From Callipepla californica brunnescens (lineage: Eukaryota > Chordata > Aves > Galliformes > Odontophoridae), in contig JALIRH010000007.1 of NCBI GenBank assembly GCA_023055505.1, forward strand, positions 18,717,152 to 18,781,151: DNA of 64,000 bases, read 5' to 3'. The notes below the pieces were generated by a model. It was not told the origin of the DNA. It saw nothing but the letters and a program-made list of their open reading frames with translations, and ran no database searches. Numbering within the stretch: the first letter of the stretch is position 1; each line of letters opens with the position of its first letter. Positions 24,901 through 39,300 of this stretch are shown here, piece by piece. A program made the position numbers and the translations under genes.

Positions 24901-25493
24901 TGTTCTCACCATCAGAAATGTTACAGCCCTGAACAGGATTCTTCTGACTGTTAATGGCTTTATCTCTACTGTTATCACTCCTACTAGGAGGATGGAAGTA
25001 GTGTTAAATTACAATTTATATAGCAGAGATAGCATTGATAAGGAACTGGAATGAACACACTGAAACCTCTCTGCTAGTCTTGTGTGTCTGTCTTTTTTAT
25101 CTTACTATTTTACTTCTATTGGTGCATACATACATATGCTAGACTTGATATGTGACCAGTAAATACACAGTTGCATTACAATCTCAAACTAATCACCAGA
25201 CTGCCCCTAGGTAATGCAGTAGAAGTTTGTACAGGCTGTTTCTTTACGCTACCTTTCAAACACACCAAAAGATGTAGGAAGGGCAATCATTCTCATTTTG
25301 ATTTTGTGCCTTTTGTTACCAATCTGCTGACGTTGCCCGCAGAAGCAGTCTGCTGCTTTATGTAGTGATATTAATGCAGTTGTGTCTGACTAGTTATCAG
25401 CCATCGTTTGAAATTACCATCTTTTTTTGTATTCGTGCAGAGAATGATGCAGAATTAGAAGAAGCCATCAAGAGAAGCCTTGAGGAGATGTAA
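3870..25493 (+). CDS. ZNF451: ZNF451 (E3 SUMO-protein ligase / ZATT), 5'-incomplete, 11 coding exons
   Basis: Joining 3870-3981, 4538-4688, 5329-5455, 6769-6919, 8202-8346, 8919-10567, 11920-12054, 14157-14287, 15164-15350, 23335-23409 and 25441-25493 keeps phase at every junction and gives 971 codons plus TAA. The product aligns from memory with most of vertebrate ZNF451 (about 1060 aa in human). Known role: nuclear SUMO2/3 E3/E4 ligase that also assists TDP2 on trapped topoisomerase II. Seen in order: about a dozen C2H2-like fingers, a PIN/NYN-like domain (starts near the VDLDNW motif), an acidic linker, and a C-terminal ubiquitin-interacting motif ([13 protein letters not shown]). The N-terminal exons with the tandem SUMO-interacting motifs are not found in 1-3869 and should lie upstream. 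All introns are GT-AG except the third, which is GC-AG. Confidence 0.95.
4538..4688 (+). CDS. ZNF451: ZNF451 exon: first C2H2-like finger
   Basis: The acceptor is ataacacag and the donor AAAAG|gtgaga. The exon encodes [10 protein letters not shown] and then a finger, CPVVHC with HLKRFDH completed by the next exon. It enters in phase 1 and leaves in phase 2, so the Arg codon of HLKR is split. The segment between the start and the finger is rich in Arg/Gln and less conserved. Confidence 0.93.
5329..5455 (+). CDS. ZNF451: ZNF451 exon ending at a GC splice donor
   Basis: The acceptor is cctctctag. The exon encodes FDHSPCDP, closing the previous finger, then a second finger (CVICC ... QQYSDH), ending LLSK in phase 0. 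The downstream junction reads AAG|gcaaga. Reading on gives a TAA four codons later, and the nearest GT (gataagtaac) lies beyond that stop. A GC donor is therefore needed to reach the next exon in frame. Confidence 0.92.
6769..6919 (+). CDS. ZNF451: ZNF451 exon: CxxC-type finger
   Basis: The acceptor is attttccag and the donor AACG|gtgcgt. The exon encodes [10 protein letters not shown], a spacer that differs between species, then the finger CYACPCC ... HMSGENH. It enters in phase 0 and leaves in phase 1. Its match to the ZNF451 finger CPNCFLLFSR confirms the join across the GC-AG intron. Confidence 0.93.
7509..7525. repeat. Poly(A) run in ZNF451 intron
   Basis: Seventeen consecutive A. No element is recognised immediately upstream of it. 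Confidence 0.7.
8202..8346 (+). CDS. ZNF451: ZNF451 exon: FPSYAKKLL segment and finger
   Basis: The acceptor is tgtattacag and the donor TTCAG|gtttgt. The exon encodes [15 protein letters not shown], a highly conserved ZNF451 block, then a finger (KCMAC ... SHMELTAHF) whose last ligands come from the next exon. It enters in phase 1 and leaves in phase 2 (split Arg). Confidence 0.93.
8919..10567 (+). CDS. ZNF451: ZNF451 large central zinc-finger exon (1649 nt)
   Basis: The acceptor is tacacatag and the donor TCTG|gtgagg. The exon carries about eight C2H2-like fingers: near 9004-9072 (CENC), 9331-9402 (CEC), 9401-9472 (CAVC ... HMSRFH), 9508-9573 (CRAC), 9733-9813 (CHIC), 9820-9888 (CGLC), 9913-9984 (CGLC), 10171-10239 (CCLC) and 10276-10344 (CAAC). 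Low-complexity Ser/Lys/Glu linkers lie near 9175-9330 and 9600-9720. The open frame runs a few codons past the donor to a TAG at 10579, but the GT donor and the matched phase 1 of exon 11920 show the true end. Start of translation is upstream, so the ATG at 8944 is internal. Confidence 0.95.
10712..11019 (-). mobile_element. CR1 copy with internal TA microsatellite
   Basis: The 3' tail (cacagaatcacagaattg) starts at 10712. CR1 sequence runs to the GGCCAT block near 10955, a TA run follows, and CR1 sequence resumes (tagacatggat) at about 10973. Compared with the related copy at 46216-46750, some 80 bases between these points are replaced by the TA run. It lies just after the large ZNF451 exon. 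Confidence 0.88.
10955..10970. repeat. (TA)8 microsatellite inside CR1
   Basis: Perfect alternating AT over 16 bases, joining two CR1 blocks. Confidence 0.85.
11920..12054 (+). CDS. ZNF451: ZNF451 exon: start of PIN/NYN-like domain
   Basis: The acceptor is cattgaag and the donor CAAG|gtaaag. The exon encodes [19 protein letters not shown] and [10 protein letters not shown]. The VxVDxDN pattern is the first acidic strand of PIN/NYN-like nuclease folds. Whether the domain is catalytic cannot be told from sequence. It enters and leaves in phase 1. Confidence 0.94.
12055..14156 (+). other. ZNF451 intron with a possible alternative terminal exon
   Basis: No constitutive exon is seen. A pyrimidine-rich acceptor at 12423 is followed by a frame, phase-compatible with the upstream exon, that runs to a stop at 12714-12716. 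It is treated as a finding rather than a gene call. The rest is pyrimidine-rich intron sequence. Confidence 0.5.
14157..14287 (+). CDS. ZNF451: ZNF451 exon: PIN-like domain, middle
   Basis: The acceptor follows a poly-T tract (gatggttag) and the donor is TTCAT|gtaagt. The exon encodes [14 protein letters not shown] and [19 protein letters not shown], both recognisable ZNF451 blocks. It enters in phase 1 and leaves in phase 0. Confidence 0.94.
15164..15350 (+). CDS. ZNF451: ZNF451 exon: PIN-like domain, end
   Basis: The acceptor is ttccatacag and the donor AAAAG|gtagtc. The exon encodes [20 protein letters not shown], then [20 protein letters not shown]. The LSGD motif supplies a late acidic residue of the PIN-like fold. 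The intron just upstream is open in the same frame for about 40 codons, but the AG and the phase set the boundary at 15164. An 8 kb intron follows. Confidence 0.94.
15351..18959 (+). other. ZNF451 intron, no feature recognised
   Basis: First part of the 8 kb intron. Open frames on both strands are short, lack splice support and resemble no protein I know. Confidence 0.55.
18960..19605 (+). mobile_element. CR1, diverged, sense to ZNF451
   Basis: It carries the blocks agtctcgtttaac, ccctcagaaagtttgcag, gacccgggcaggctggagaa and cacctgggg of the CR1 ORF2 3' half, then the tail ccattctgtaattctatgg. Frames are broken in many places, so this is an old copy. It ends at a short perfect inverted repeat. 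Confidence 0.85.
19606..21535 (+). other. ZNF451 intron, no feature recognised
   Basis: Apart from the hairpin at its start (19597-19629), nothing supportable is seen. It contains an A15 run near 20917. Confidence 0.5.
21536..21706 (+). mobile_element. CR1 3' fragment, truncated
   Basis: CR1 blocks (aaactgcccagagagactgtggag, read in pieces; ggagcctgcttcagtggggcagttggac) stop abruptly at ttggac. The next CR1 copy starts within about 30 bases. Confidence 0.75.
21707..22604 (+). mobile_element. CR1 copy split by a second CR1
   Basis: CR1 ORF2 3' sequence runs to agttagactcagtgactt (22280). It resumes at cttaggtccctttcaac (22564), ending in the tail ttatgattccatga near 22604. The 283 bases between are a different, less diverged CR1. 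The frame is broken by stops. Confidence 0.85.
22281..22563 (+). mobile_element. CR1 tail inserted in older CR1
   Basis: This copy is 5'-truncated, with blocks tgtggcgatagg, ggccacaaactgatgca, gagcactggcacaggctgca and the tail tctgtgattctgtgg. It is close to the copies at 46216 and 62805. A three-base CTT occurs on both sides (22278-22280 and 22564-22566). Confidence 0.85.
23335..23409 (+). CDS. ZNF451: ZNF451 exon: acidic linker with RSLEE motif
   Basis: The acceptor is tgtatttaag and the donor AGAAG|gtctgt; the exon is 75 nt and phase 1 on both sides. It encodes [20 protein letters not shown]. The RSLEE core repeats that of the terminal ubiquitin-interacting motif in the next exon, but the consensus Ala four residues before the Ser is Thr here, so it may be a degenerate second motif. 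Confidence 0.88.
23521..23601 (-). mobile_element. Short internal CR1 fragment
   Basis: About 80 bases match the internal block of the copy at 46216-46750 (caccacacactgctga; cctttgcctcctgctcctta). Both ends of the element are missing. It lies in the ZNF451 intron 110 bases after exon 23335-23409. Confidence 0.75.
24108..24250 (+). mobile_element. CR1 fragment, left arm of a head-to-head pair
   Basis: Sense CR1 ORF2 sequence (atcctggggtgcattaaaaa; gtggccagcaggttgaggga) stops at ctcctggaagg. The complement of the same block follows in the next 280 bases. Confidence 0.8.
24255..24650 (-). mobile_element. CR1 fragment, right arm of a head-to-head pair
   Basis: Antisense CR1 from the tttttcaaggctgaatagg block through ctggggagcccagaactgg, aatgcaccccaggatc and ggtcaccccccaacctgtat. 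The 3' tail of the element is missing, so it was broken after insertion or formed by rearrangement. Confidence 0.82.
25441..25493 (+). CDS. ZNF451: ZNF451 last coding exon: ubiquitin-interacting motif and stop
   Basis: The acceptor is attcgtgcag. The exon encodes [16 protein letters not shown] and then TAA at 25491-25493. The acidic-x-x-Ala-x-x-x-Ser-x-x-Glu pattern is a good UIM and matches the C-terminus of mammalian ZNF451 nearly residue for residue. Confidence 0.95.
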
Positions 25494-26290
25494 ATGAAAG
25501 TACTTCTGTATGCTCCTACGAAGCCATCAGAGCTGCCCATGGAAATGGAAGCTTGTTCATCTATTTACAAAGGCTTAGAAATTCTGCTTCAGAAACATCT
25601 CTTTATCTTGAATTGTTAGATCTATGTCATGTTGTCTGTCATGCTCATGGGCAGCTGGAGTTATGCTGCAATATATTATGTATGATAAAAATACATTTTT
25701 AAGCCTTTCCACATTCTGTTTCTGATGAATGGTGGCTGAGTCTCACTGGTCTAGCTGTGTAAGTTGTTGCCCAGTCAGTGGGCTGACATTACTACGTGTT
25801 GTTTTTTGTTTTGTTTTAATTATTTTACTAATTGGCTCGTATATTTAGCTTTTCTGTCACAAAATGTGATTGTCTTTAATTTTCATGTGGTCTTCGCAAC
25901 AGATAAAAATAGTAAACTTCAACTGTCTCAGGCTGACATGCTTAGCTAATCTTGTTATAAAGAGAAGCTTAGTTCTCAGATGTATAAATTGAACATACAG
26001 TCTCAAGTCTTGTATGGATGGTCTTGCCTTATAGACCAGAGTTTTTTCTATATGCTGTCTGTTATGAGTGGCAGAATTAGGACCACGAACTGCACAGAGA
26101 GTTTCTGTTATCTTTATTTTTATAAACGTGTCTATTTTTTCAGTGGTAGCGTGGAAGTGTTGGATTAGGTGGCTTAAACTTCACCGGGTTTGATACCTCT
26201 CTCTGATCTAAGAAGGAACAAATTTGTAAGTGAACTTTCCAGTTCCAGTTTGAAATAGATGTGAATAAATTTAAGACATATAATTCCTAT
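25494..26290 (+). other. ZNF451: Probable ZNF451 3' UTR
   Basis: AT-rich non-coding sequence follows the stop codon. The first canonical AATAAA on this strand is at 26264-26269. GATAAA near 25684 could be a weaker earlier signal. The extent is inferred only from that hexamer. Confidence 0.5.
26264..26269 (+). terminator. Candidate poly(A) signal for ZNF451
   Basis: AATAAA lies 771 nt after the stop codon and is the first canonical hexamer downstream. Cleavage would fall near 26280-26300. Confidence 0.45.
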
Positions 26291-29200
26291 ATATTTAGAG
26301 GTCCCTTCTGTGTATGAAGATGTGGCCTGGGATAAAGAACTTGTGTTCACTGTTTTTGTACTGTCCTTTTTTTTTTTTAGGTGTCTGATTCTTTTCATGA
26401 TTAAAATGACACCATCTATGCCACCTTTCTCATTTCCTGCATTTAAAATACTTCTGCAAGCTGTCCAGCTTTACCAGCTTATTCATCTTCATGATGGTTG
26501 TTGTCTATCAGTAACAAGTCTCGATGTAACAAAATGCCAGCTTTTCTTTTTATTCATTACCTCACGAGTTTGCTTGCAACTGCTGTAAATGTAAATATTT
26601 ATTATGCAAAGGAATACTTTTGGAGAGGAAGAGAAGAGGAAAACTAGATTTTACTTGCCAACAGTTCCAGAGTTGGAATAACTACTGTATGCCATCATGA
26701 TCAGAAAAGCTGAAAAACTGACACTGATTTTCCTGATTCATTTGCTGTCTCTCAAACAGCTTACCAGATTCTGCACTAATTTCATCTCTGAACTCATCTG
26801 CAGTCATACAGCCTGAAGAAACAGCTGAACCTCCAGAAAATGGTTGAACACTTTCGGTGAATTGTCTCTCAGAATGCTGCAGAGTGATGAGAATCTCGTG
26901 GTGTTTTTCCATGGCGTCAGCTGCTTGCTTTCCCACTGTACATTTTGGACTAATAGTTAGGTTTGGGGTGTGCAGTGCCATTCTGCTGCTGAGCAAGCAC
27001 TATTCTAGAAGACACGGAGCTGCCTTCAGCTGATGACTCAAGCTAAATCAATTTCAAAAATTTTCACCCTGAATTCTTCTGATATAGAGTGGAACGGGAC
27101 AAAGTTTTCATTAGCTCAAGAAAGAGGCGTAGGGAAGGTTTCTCCAGCACAGACAACTAAAGTTGCAAATTCTTTTATCATTGAAACAATGTTCCATCTT
27201 AAGAAAGTTCTCTGCTTGACAACAGATGTCTGAATCCTTGCTAGGCAGTCTTTGCTGGAGTCTGCTGTGTTACATCTTGAACATAAACTTTATTCCTCAT
27301 AATACTTCATTCTGTCGGAACATTTAAGGTTGATTTTACCTAATGAGCCTTGACTTAATAAATTGCATTGAAAAAGTTGTGTGCATATAGATTCTCTATC
27401 CTTGGAGCTGTAATTATTAAAGTTGGACTTGATGTACTGGCCTCCTCATCTGCTTCCTGAGTACTGAATCCCAACCTCGACTCCTGTGGCTCTAACAAAC
27501 CAGCTACAATTCTTGTCTGTGTTCTTAGGGTAGAAGTAGTCTGTAGAATTATCTGTGTCTTAAAATCTGTCCTTATCATCTTTGAGACTCAAGCTCTCTG
27601 AAATTTTTCTTCGCCAGCTCTCTGATAACTTCTGTTTCCAGCAGAAGAGAAAATGAGGATTCTTAAAACTCTGCATGCACAGACGTGTGGCTTGTTAGTC
27701 ACCAGCTTCTCATGGTACTGCACCTTGTTCTTCAGCTGAAATAAGTGTCTTGTAAACATTTGTGCTTTGGAATTTAATGTTTCTGACTGGGAAATCTCGT
27801 TCAACTGGCTGAGCTCTTTGAGGTTTGCCCTGGGTATTCTGTGAGATCCGTCTGCATTTATGAGCACAACTTGAATGTCACAAGAAGCTCGCCCAGCATC
27901 CCTTTGTTCTTTCTCTGTTTAAGATAATTTGGTTCTGTGCTGATGTTTATGTTACTGAAAAGTAATCATGTGGTGAGTTTCTACATTTATCTATAATGAG
28001 GGAAAAAACTCATCTCTACCTGGCAGTCACCAGCAGCCCATTAATGCTCGAGTTCTGCTTTGTGCATGCCTAAGTACAACAAAACTCATACCGTAGCCAG
28101 TCAAGGTTGGTGCAAGGTTTGCATGTTGTTGGTGCTTTGCTACCCTATTCTTTCAGCTGAAAGAATACCACAGTTTCGTTCATATTCAGAGACAAGTTCA
28201 GATACTAGATAAACTGGTGCAGCTGTAACATGCTGGAGCCTTGAACTTCGTGTCTGCCCGGTTGCTTCTGTAGAGCTTAATAATAAATACGAGAGTATGA
28301 AGGGATGAGATTAACTTACTATAAGCTACTTGCTTTGTGTCGGTAGTAGCAGTGTGTCTTTGGGTGATGACCTGATTTTTTTTGCTCAATATGTACAGGA
28401 ATGACCTCTCTTGTTCCTATAGCACTCGCAGAATGCAAACCTTGACCAAATGTTGACCAAATATGGTGAAGTTTTGAAGAGGTATGAAGTTACGCTGCCG
28501 TCTTTCTTAAAAGGAAGTGTTCTATCATCTGCTTACGCTGTCCTAGCGGTGTTTACAGTGACTGCTGTAAACTGGGAAGAGGTGAGGAGGGATGACCAAT
28601 TGTTTCAAAATTCATTTAGAAGAATTGGCTGCCCTGGATGCTAAGATGCATTCTGGCAATTCTTTCCAGCTAAGTAGCTTCAATAAAGTCTTCATCTGCA
28701 TATTTCTATAACATTTCTAACCTTCCCCAGCTTTCCTCTAGAAATTCTAATTCTGGGTCAAATAATGTGGTCTAAGGTATTATAAAAGTGGGTATAAATA
28801 AGTCAGAAATTAAAGTGACAAGTATACAAGTGTGCACTCAGATGGCAAAGCTGTGCATGCAGAGAACGCTAGATATGAAGTTTTCTTTCTAAATTTGTGA
28901 ACATTTTCTTTCTCTGACTGCAGTATTGTATTTCCTGGGCGCTCCTCAGCTTGTGTTTTGCTCAGAGCTCTGTTGAAAACATGCCTAACATCCGTGGCTG
29001 CACAGAATTCTCTGGCTCTTTTTCTGAGCTGTGTTCCTCTCCATGAGAACGAAATGCTGCATGCCCTGAAATGGTCACACCAGCCTGGAGATGGATGCTG
29101 AGATAGAGGACCTCGCTTAGACTTCTGACAAGCTCGGGACCGCAGGGCTTGCTTGCACAGTGAAATGACTGTGTGTGCAGGCAAACACGAGCTAGCTTTA

Positions 29201-31016
29201 ATTAGCATTGGTAGCAATAGCAGGAGGCACAGTAGCAGGTTCAGCAGGTGCTAAGTGAGGGGCCAGCCTCCCATAACAGGCAGCATGTATTTTGATTGAA
29301 GACAAACCCTAACAGCTCATGTTGGCCCATCTCTTCTCCTGATCCCTGTGCTCCAAACGAACCTTGGCTGGCTGGCCAAGGCTGTGGCTGCACCCCCGTG
29401 GTGTGTATGAGGGTGACTGTGTTTCCATACCACCTCCGTATTAAGAAGTTTCTTCAGATGAAGGTCCTGCATCTGAAGGGAGGAAAAGGATCTGTCGTGG
29501 CATTTCCATGGGTGTGGACATTCTCTTTGATCCTCTTCCATGACAGCTCATATGTAAGCGTTCAGGTATGTGACAAGGTATGTATCAGGTCTGGAATAAG
29601 ACAGTGGTGGAATGGGATGCTGCTGCATTTGGTGTGGATCATTACACGGCCCCTGGACTTCTAGAGATCAGGAGTGTGAGGCCCAGGAAAGCTGTTCTTT
29701 CTGCTGCCTCGACAGATCTCGTGTGAGCGAATGAAAACCCTCTATGCATTGTTTTGTAAGCAGCATGTCCTTTTCATGATGCTGACTGTTGTTGTGGAAC
29801 AAGAGAGCTTCTACTTCACTGTGAGATGCACACCTTACAGACCTCTCCCTGGTGCCCATGGGGCTGGGTTGTGCAGGCCACTCACAAGCACAGCTATGGA
29901 TGAGACAGGGACAGACAGATGTCAGCATGAAGCAGCCCTGACCTGGCCATCATCTGCTTCATCACAGACCACGAGGAGTGTGAAATCTGTGCTTGGCTTC
30001 AAGTGTGTTCAGGGCCCCTCCTCCTATGGTCTTTTGGCCCTGCAGGGTCTACTTGCCACCTTCTGTGTTGCCACGCTTGCTGTGGGCCACCTCCCTTTCC
30101 TCACAGACTGGCCCCTGCCTTTCTGCACAACCACCTACAGTTTTGCAAGAGCGGTGACAAATGCCCCTTCTATATGTCACCAAGAAACAGAGCACCTCAG
30201 GAGAAAGGGGGACATCTCAGGAGTAGGAAAAGTGGTTTATAAATGGGCAAACACTGCAGGCCGCACAGACTGCAGTCATGAGTTTTATCAGGAAGACCAT
30301 TTTTTGCTTTTAATGCACATTTTGTTTCCATTGTTCTCACTCCCAGGGTAAGGAGTACATTTTGCCAACAGAGGATAGGTCACATGGGGTACGTTTGTAC
30401 ACAGCTAAGAAGCCTTCTGTGCCTGGATTTCATTGCAGCTCCTACCTGCGAGGAAAAAATATCCACAAGAAGTCAGCTCGCAGACACTTGATTTTTACTT
30501 TTTAAATACGTAATAATTTGGCGTAGAAATAATAGCTAATTAATTCCTATGAAGAAATGATTGCAAATTGTGTCACGGCTTTCTGTGTTTTGTGTTTGGG
30601 GTGGGAAGTGGTATTAATCTCTGCTACAAAGACTGCAGTCAGACGGCTGGAGCGGTTGCTCACATAAGCTCATGGGTTCCGAGCCTCACTTATCCATCTA
30701 TGTAAAACAAAGAAACGGGCAATTAATTTAACAAGAGGGACGGGATAGTGCTCTGAATGGACAAGCCTGAGAAAACAGCTATTTGGATTCACACAGGACA
30801 GGCATACAAAGCAGTATGTCTGCGCAAGCTCCCAGCTGGGTGCCAAAAACTGGGCTGCTGGAGCCGTGCAGCACTTGCCCAAATCTGGAGCTAGGGATGT
30901 GCAAATCCCTTTGTAAAGAGTCACAGCAATGGCAAGGAAACCTCGCACTGCTGCAAGGAACGAGGGGTTTCTGTGGGAGCTGGTTCCTGAGCTCCATGGC
31001 TGTCCCACATGGAGAA
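26291..31016. other. Intergenic region between ZNF451 and BAG2
   Basis: No gene is identified. It contains a coding-like minus-strand tract at 26682-27921 and an orphan 206-codon frame at 29731-30351, neither of which I recognise. Neither shows enough support to be called a gene. Confidence 0.5.
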
Positions 31017-31078
31017 GTGGGTTGGACTCGATGATCTCTAGAGGTCCCGTCCAAGCCCTACGATTCTGTGATTCTGTC
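31017..31078 (+). mobile_element. CR1 3' tail upstream of BAG2
   Basis: The block gttggactcgatgatctcta is followed by gaggtcccgtccaa and the tail acgattctgtgattctg. Only the last ~60 bases of the element are recognisable. It lies about 500 bp before the BAG2 start codon. Confidence 0.8.
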
Positions 31079-31503
31079 AAGTGAAATGTGGTCTCCCACC
31101 AGCGTCATTAGTGACTGCGGTTCCACTGTGTTTCCTATCATTAAATGTACACACAGCCCTGCCGGGCATCGAGGGACAACAGGAACGATTTCCAGCTGCA
31201 GCCCTTCTGCGCTATCTGCGCTGCTCACGGGAAGCAGCGTGGTTTTAAGTCCCGCTGCCAGTTCTCGCTCTGCTCACAGCCCGCTTTCCCTGCCCTCCAC
31301 ATTTCCCTTGTTCTAAGAGCACAAGACAGACACGAAGCCGCCCGAGCGGCTCCGGAGGAGGCCAAGAAACCGTGAGAGGGCCGGCCCACAGGCTGAGGGA
31401 GCTGTGGGCGCGGAGAAGCCCGGCGGGGCCGCGCCTCGAGGCGGGGCGCGGAGGCGGAGTGCCGCGGGGGCAGGCGGCGGGCGGGCTCCTTCTTTGGCCA
31501 TGA

Positions 31504-35905
<4,402 letters not shown>

Positions 35906-36328
35906 ATCGCCTAGTGGCCGCTTCTGGCAAAGCACGGGGTGATCGAGTCTCCATTGGAAACACACGGGAGCTGAGGAGAGTCCCTGTTGACAAATCCACA
36001 CAGATCTCCACGTACACGTGCACCGAAGCATGCTGGATGGCAAGGTGCGGCCGTTCTATGGGTTTCAGTAGCGCTGGCATTTTCTTTCAGCAATAAGGAA
36101 TGCTCTCATGATTTCTTCTCTAGAGGTGATGCTGCTCTGTTGCAAGTTGTAACGTGCTTCTGCTGAACTGTCAGAATCAATGCACATCTTGCCTTTCCTT
36201 CGTTCTCCTTTTAGAAAAGAAAAACAACTGCAGTTGTTTTGTCCTGTACTGAGGTACCAGCTTTTCTCTGCTGCATACATAGCGTGTGAAATGGACTTCT
36301 GGGGGGTAAAAAAAAGACAAATCATGGC

Positions 36329-36360
36329 AATAAACAACAACAACAAAAAAAATCAATAAA
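36329..36360 (+). terminator. BAG2: Tandem poly(A) signals of BAG2
   Basis: AATAAA occurs at 36329-36334 and again at 36355-36360, in an A-rich context 425-455 bases after the stop. The next GT-rich stretch (ttgtattttcat, cttgttagcgtg) fits a downstream element. Confidence 0.8.
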
Positions 36361-36375
36361 CTGTACATTGTATTT

Positions 36376-39300
36376 TCATAAACTACACAATGTCTTACTT
36401 GTTAGCGTGCTTTTCATTGCAGTCACAAGAGAAACACAGCTCCCGTTTGTCTCTGAGGGGGCTCAGGCCCCTCGCTGCTCAGCCCTGGCAGTCTCCAGTT
36501 GAAGCTGAGCTGTTGGTGCTGTGGGAGGGCAGAGCAGTGCCCTGGGTGTGAAGGAGCCCCCACACCTGCAGCAGTGCTCTCCCAGCATCCACCCGGGCTG
36601 GGAGCTCGGTGCAGTTCCCTGTCACGCCGAGCTCTGTGTCTCCAGCCTGGGCTGCACATGTGCTGTGGGGATCCCTGTGCTTCTGAGAGCTTCCACCACT
36701 GCAAGGGCATCGCTGCTGCTGCTCGTGGGCAGAAGTGGCACTCGGCTGGGGACCTCCAAAGCCACCACGTCTTCAGCTATGAGACTGTGCCTGCTTCCCA
36801 AGAGTTATTAGTTCTCAAGGAGTTTGCTTTCACAGGAGAAGCAGAGCTGGTGAGTAACAGCATGAAACCCTCAATAACAGCACGCGTGAGGGGTTCTCAG
36901 AAATGGCACTGTGAAATAGCATAGTGATGCTTAGAATGTTTCTTCAAGTTCTGTTTATTTTCTTAAGGCCATTATAGGGTTATTCAGGACGTGCAGTTGT
37001 TTTCTCTCCCCTCCTGCTGAAACTCTTCCCTGTATCGATTGCTGCAAGCATTCTTGTAGCACGCACTCACTAGTACAACTGCGGCTTTGCTCTCGAGGAC
37101 AAAATGAAGTCATCACCACAGCCTGCAGCTCAGCAGCTGAGGTGATAGTGTGGACTCAACTTATTTTGGCCTAATTACTCGTTCGTTTTTTTAATTATTT
37201 CTGATTTGCCTTCCACTTTCCCAGACCCTGTGCCATCTGCCCCACACGAGCTCTACAACACATTTGCTATTGCAGTCCTCCGTGCTCTAAGCAGATGTGC
37301 AGTTGGTATTCTTTTAAGGGCTATCTTGTCAAAATTAGAACTGTGGATGGAGCTCAGCAGGCATAAGACAACTGGGTTTAAGGTGTAAGGGAAGTGCTGA
37401 GTCACTGATGGAGCACCTGGAGGAAAGACCCGGTCAGCCCTGGGAGCACAGGTGAATGCGGTCACCTCTCAGACCTCACTTAAGGGCTGACTGCCACCTC
37501 TGGCCTCAAAATGCTCAGCACAAATAGGTTTGTTTTCTCACATGAAAAGTTTCTGCTTCCCTAAAACACTGCTAGGTAATTCTTATTGGGGTGTTAAGCA
37601 AGCAAATGGTTTCTCTGTGTGCTGAACTGTATGCAGGAGGAAGCAGGGCTGTGTTCCTTTCCAGATTGCTGAGGTACCTGGGGAAGAGGCAAACACAGAT
37701 GCCACAAGTTCTACTTTAGATGAAACGAAGCGTGAAAATCAATGCTCTGGTTACCCCCGTTTGTGTTCAGGAAATGCATCAGACCTTTTAACAGGCTGCT
37801 AATTTAAGCCCTGTCACTGCGTTAGCCGGATCAATTGTGAAAACTAAAAAGACCTCGGGGAGCAGAACAGAATCCATATTTTCTGTTTGTGTTCTGTGGT
37901 GAAGAAAGGAGGCAGGGGCTCGGGAAATGTGCCTGGATCAGCTGGGGATGCCCACGCTGCCTGGTGTCCCAGCTGCTGGCAGCACACGAACCAGACTTGG
38001 GCATGGGTGTGTGGGCAGGCTCTGGTTGCACAGCTGAGGGGTTACAACGATTTCTTGCTGTTTAATGCATTGACGCTTTAATATAATCACGAAAACAGTG
38101 ACCTGTAATCTGACCCAGCAGTCAGCAGAGACACGTATTGAAGTCACACAGCACAACCACCAGTGTTGCTTACAGGAGCAGCAGAGTTAACTGGCAGGGA
38201 TTTTACAGGAACAACATATGCAGAGTGTTCATTTTTAAGCATTCATTTCACCACTTGAGAACTTACTGTAAGATAGGTGGACTTGTTTTCTAAAAATACA
38301 TTTACTTGAGTTTGTGAAGGTGATAAACACAGTTCTGTACATCTCTCTTTAACCACTTAGGTCACCTGAACTTGCCCATGGGATTCTGTCACGTATTAGC
38401 AGCAGTGCGTCCTCATCTCAGCAACGAGAACAGCGTTCTCCTGGCCCACATCTCTGGGGCTGTTTTTGTGGGGTTTGTTTATTTATTTTAGCAGCTTCTG
38501 AGTCACATGTGCGTCAGGAGAGGGAAAACCACTCCCTCTACAAATTACTGATCAGTGTCACCCTCGTAGCAGACACCTGAGAACAAGGTCAGCACAGGGG
38601 CTCACCTGGCTGGGCCTTGTCTTCAGCACAGAACTGTTGGGAAGTTCCTCACATGCCTCCTGCATGTTGGTTTTTTTCCTATTCTGACTTCGATTGCCTT
38701 TAGGATGCTCCATTGAACAGTGAGAAGTATTTTCTTCGGTTGGATGCTACTTGAGTGTAGGGAAGGATATCCAAGACAGTTACTTCCCATGGCAGGTACA
38801 GTGGTTTGGATGAAGTCAAGCTTCTTGACTGCTCTTGCTGTTTTATGTACAGTTTGTGCTCAGGAACACAGTCAGCCTTAGCTGGAGGCTTGTGGTTAAA
38901 TGTAAAGACTAAGTACCAAGAAGCATCTTGTTTTGTTTGATATATGACTGAATTCCTGCAAGAGGGGGCAGAGGTGCAAGTAATTAATTCTGTTAGCGAT
39001 TAACTGGGAGCTACCAGCTTGTTCGCTGCATGCAGCCACGCAGCGTGCCTGGCCACTCAGTTCCCTTTACAATAATGTACATTGTCACAGGTACCCAACA
39101 ATGAAAAATAAGAGACCCATTTTTCCAAAGTAGAAAAAAATGAATCAGGAAATCAGACTGACAGCGATGTGGACCTTTTGGTCAGAAAGGGGAAGCGTGG
39201 CCTCATGGGACACTGAGAATAAGGAGACTCTGCCACTGTCTGAGGTGGAATATTTCATTTTCTATTTGCCACACGCAGGCTCAAAAACCTTAAGTGTGCC

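Noticed and set aside
36499..36924. 141-codon frame after BAG2
   Set aside because: It lies just past the poly(A) signals in GC-rich sequence, with similar-length frames in other phases; no motif.
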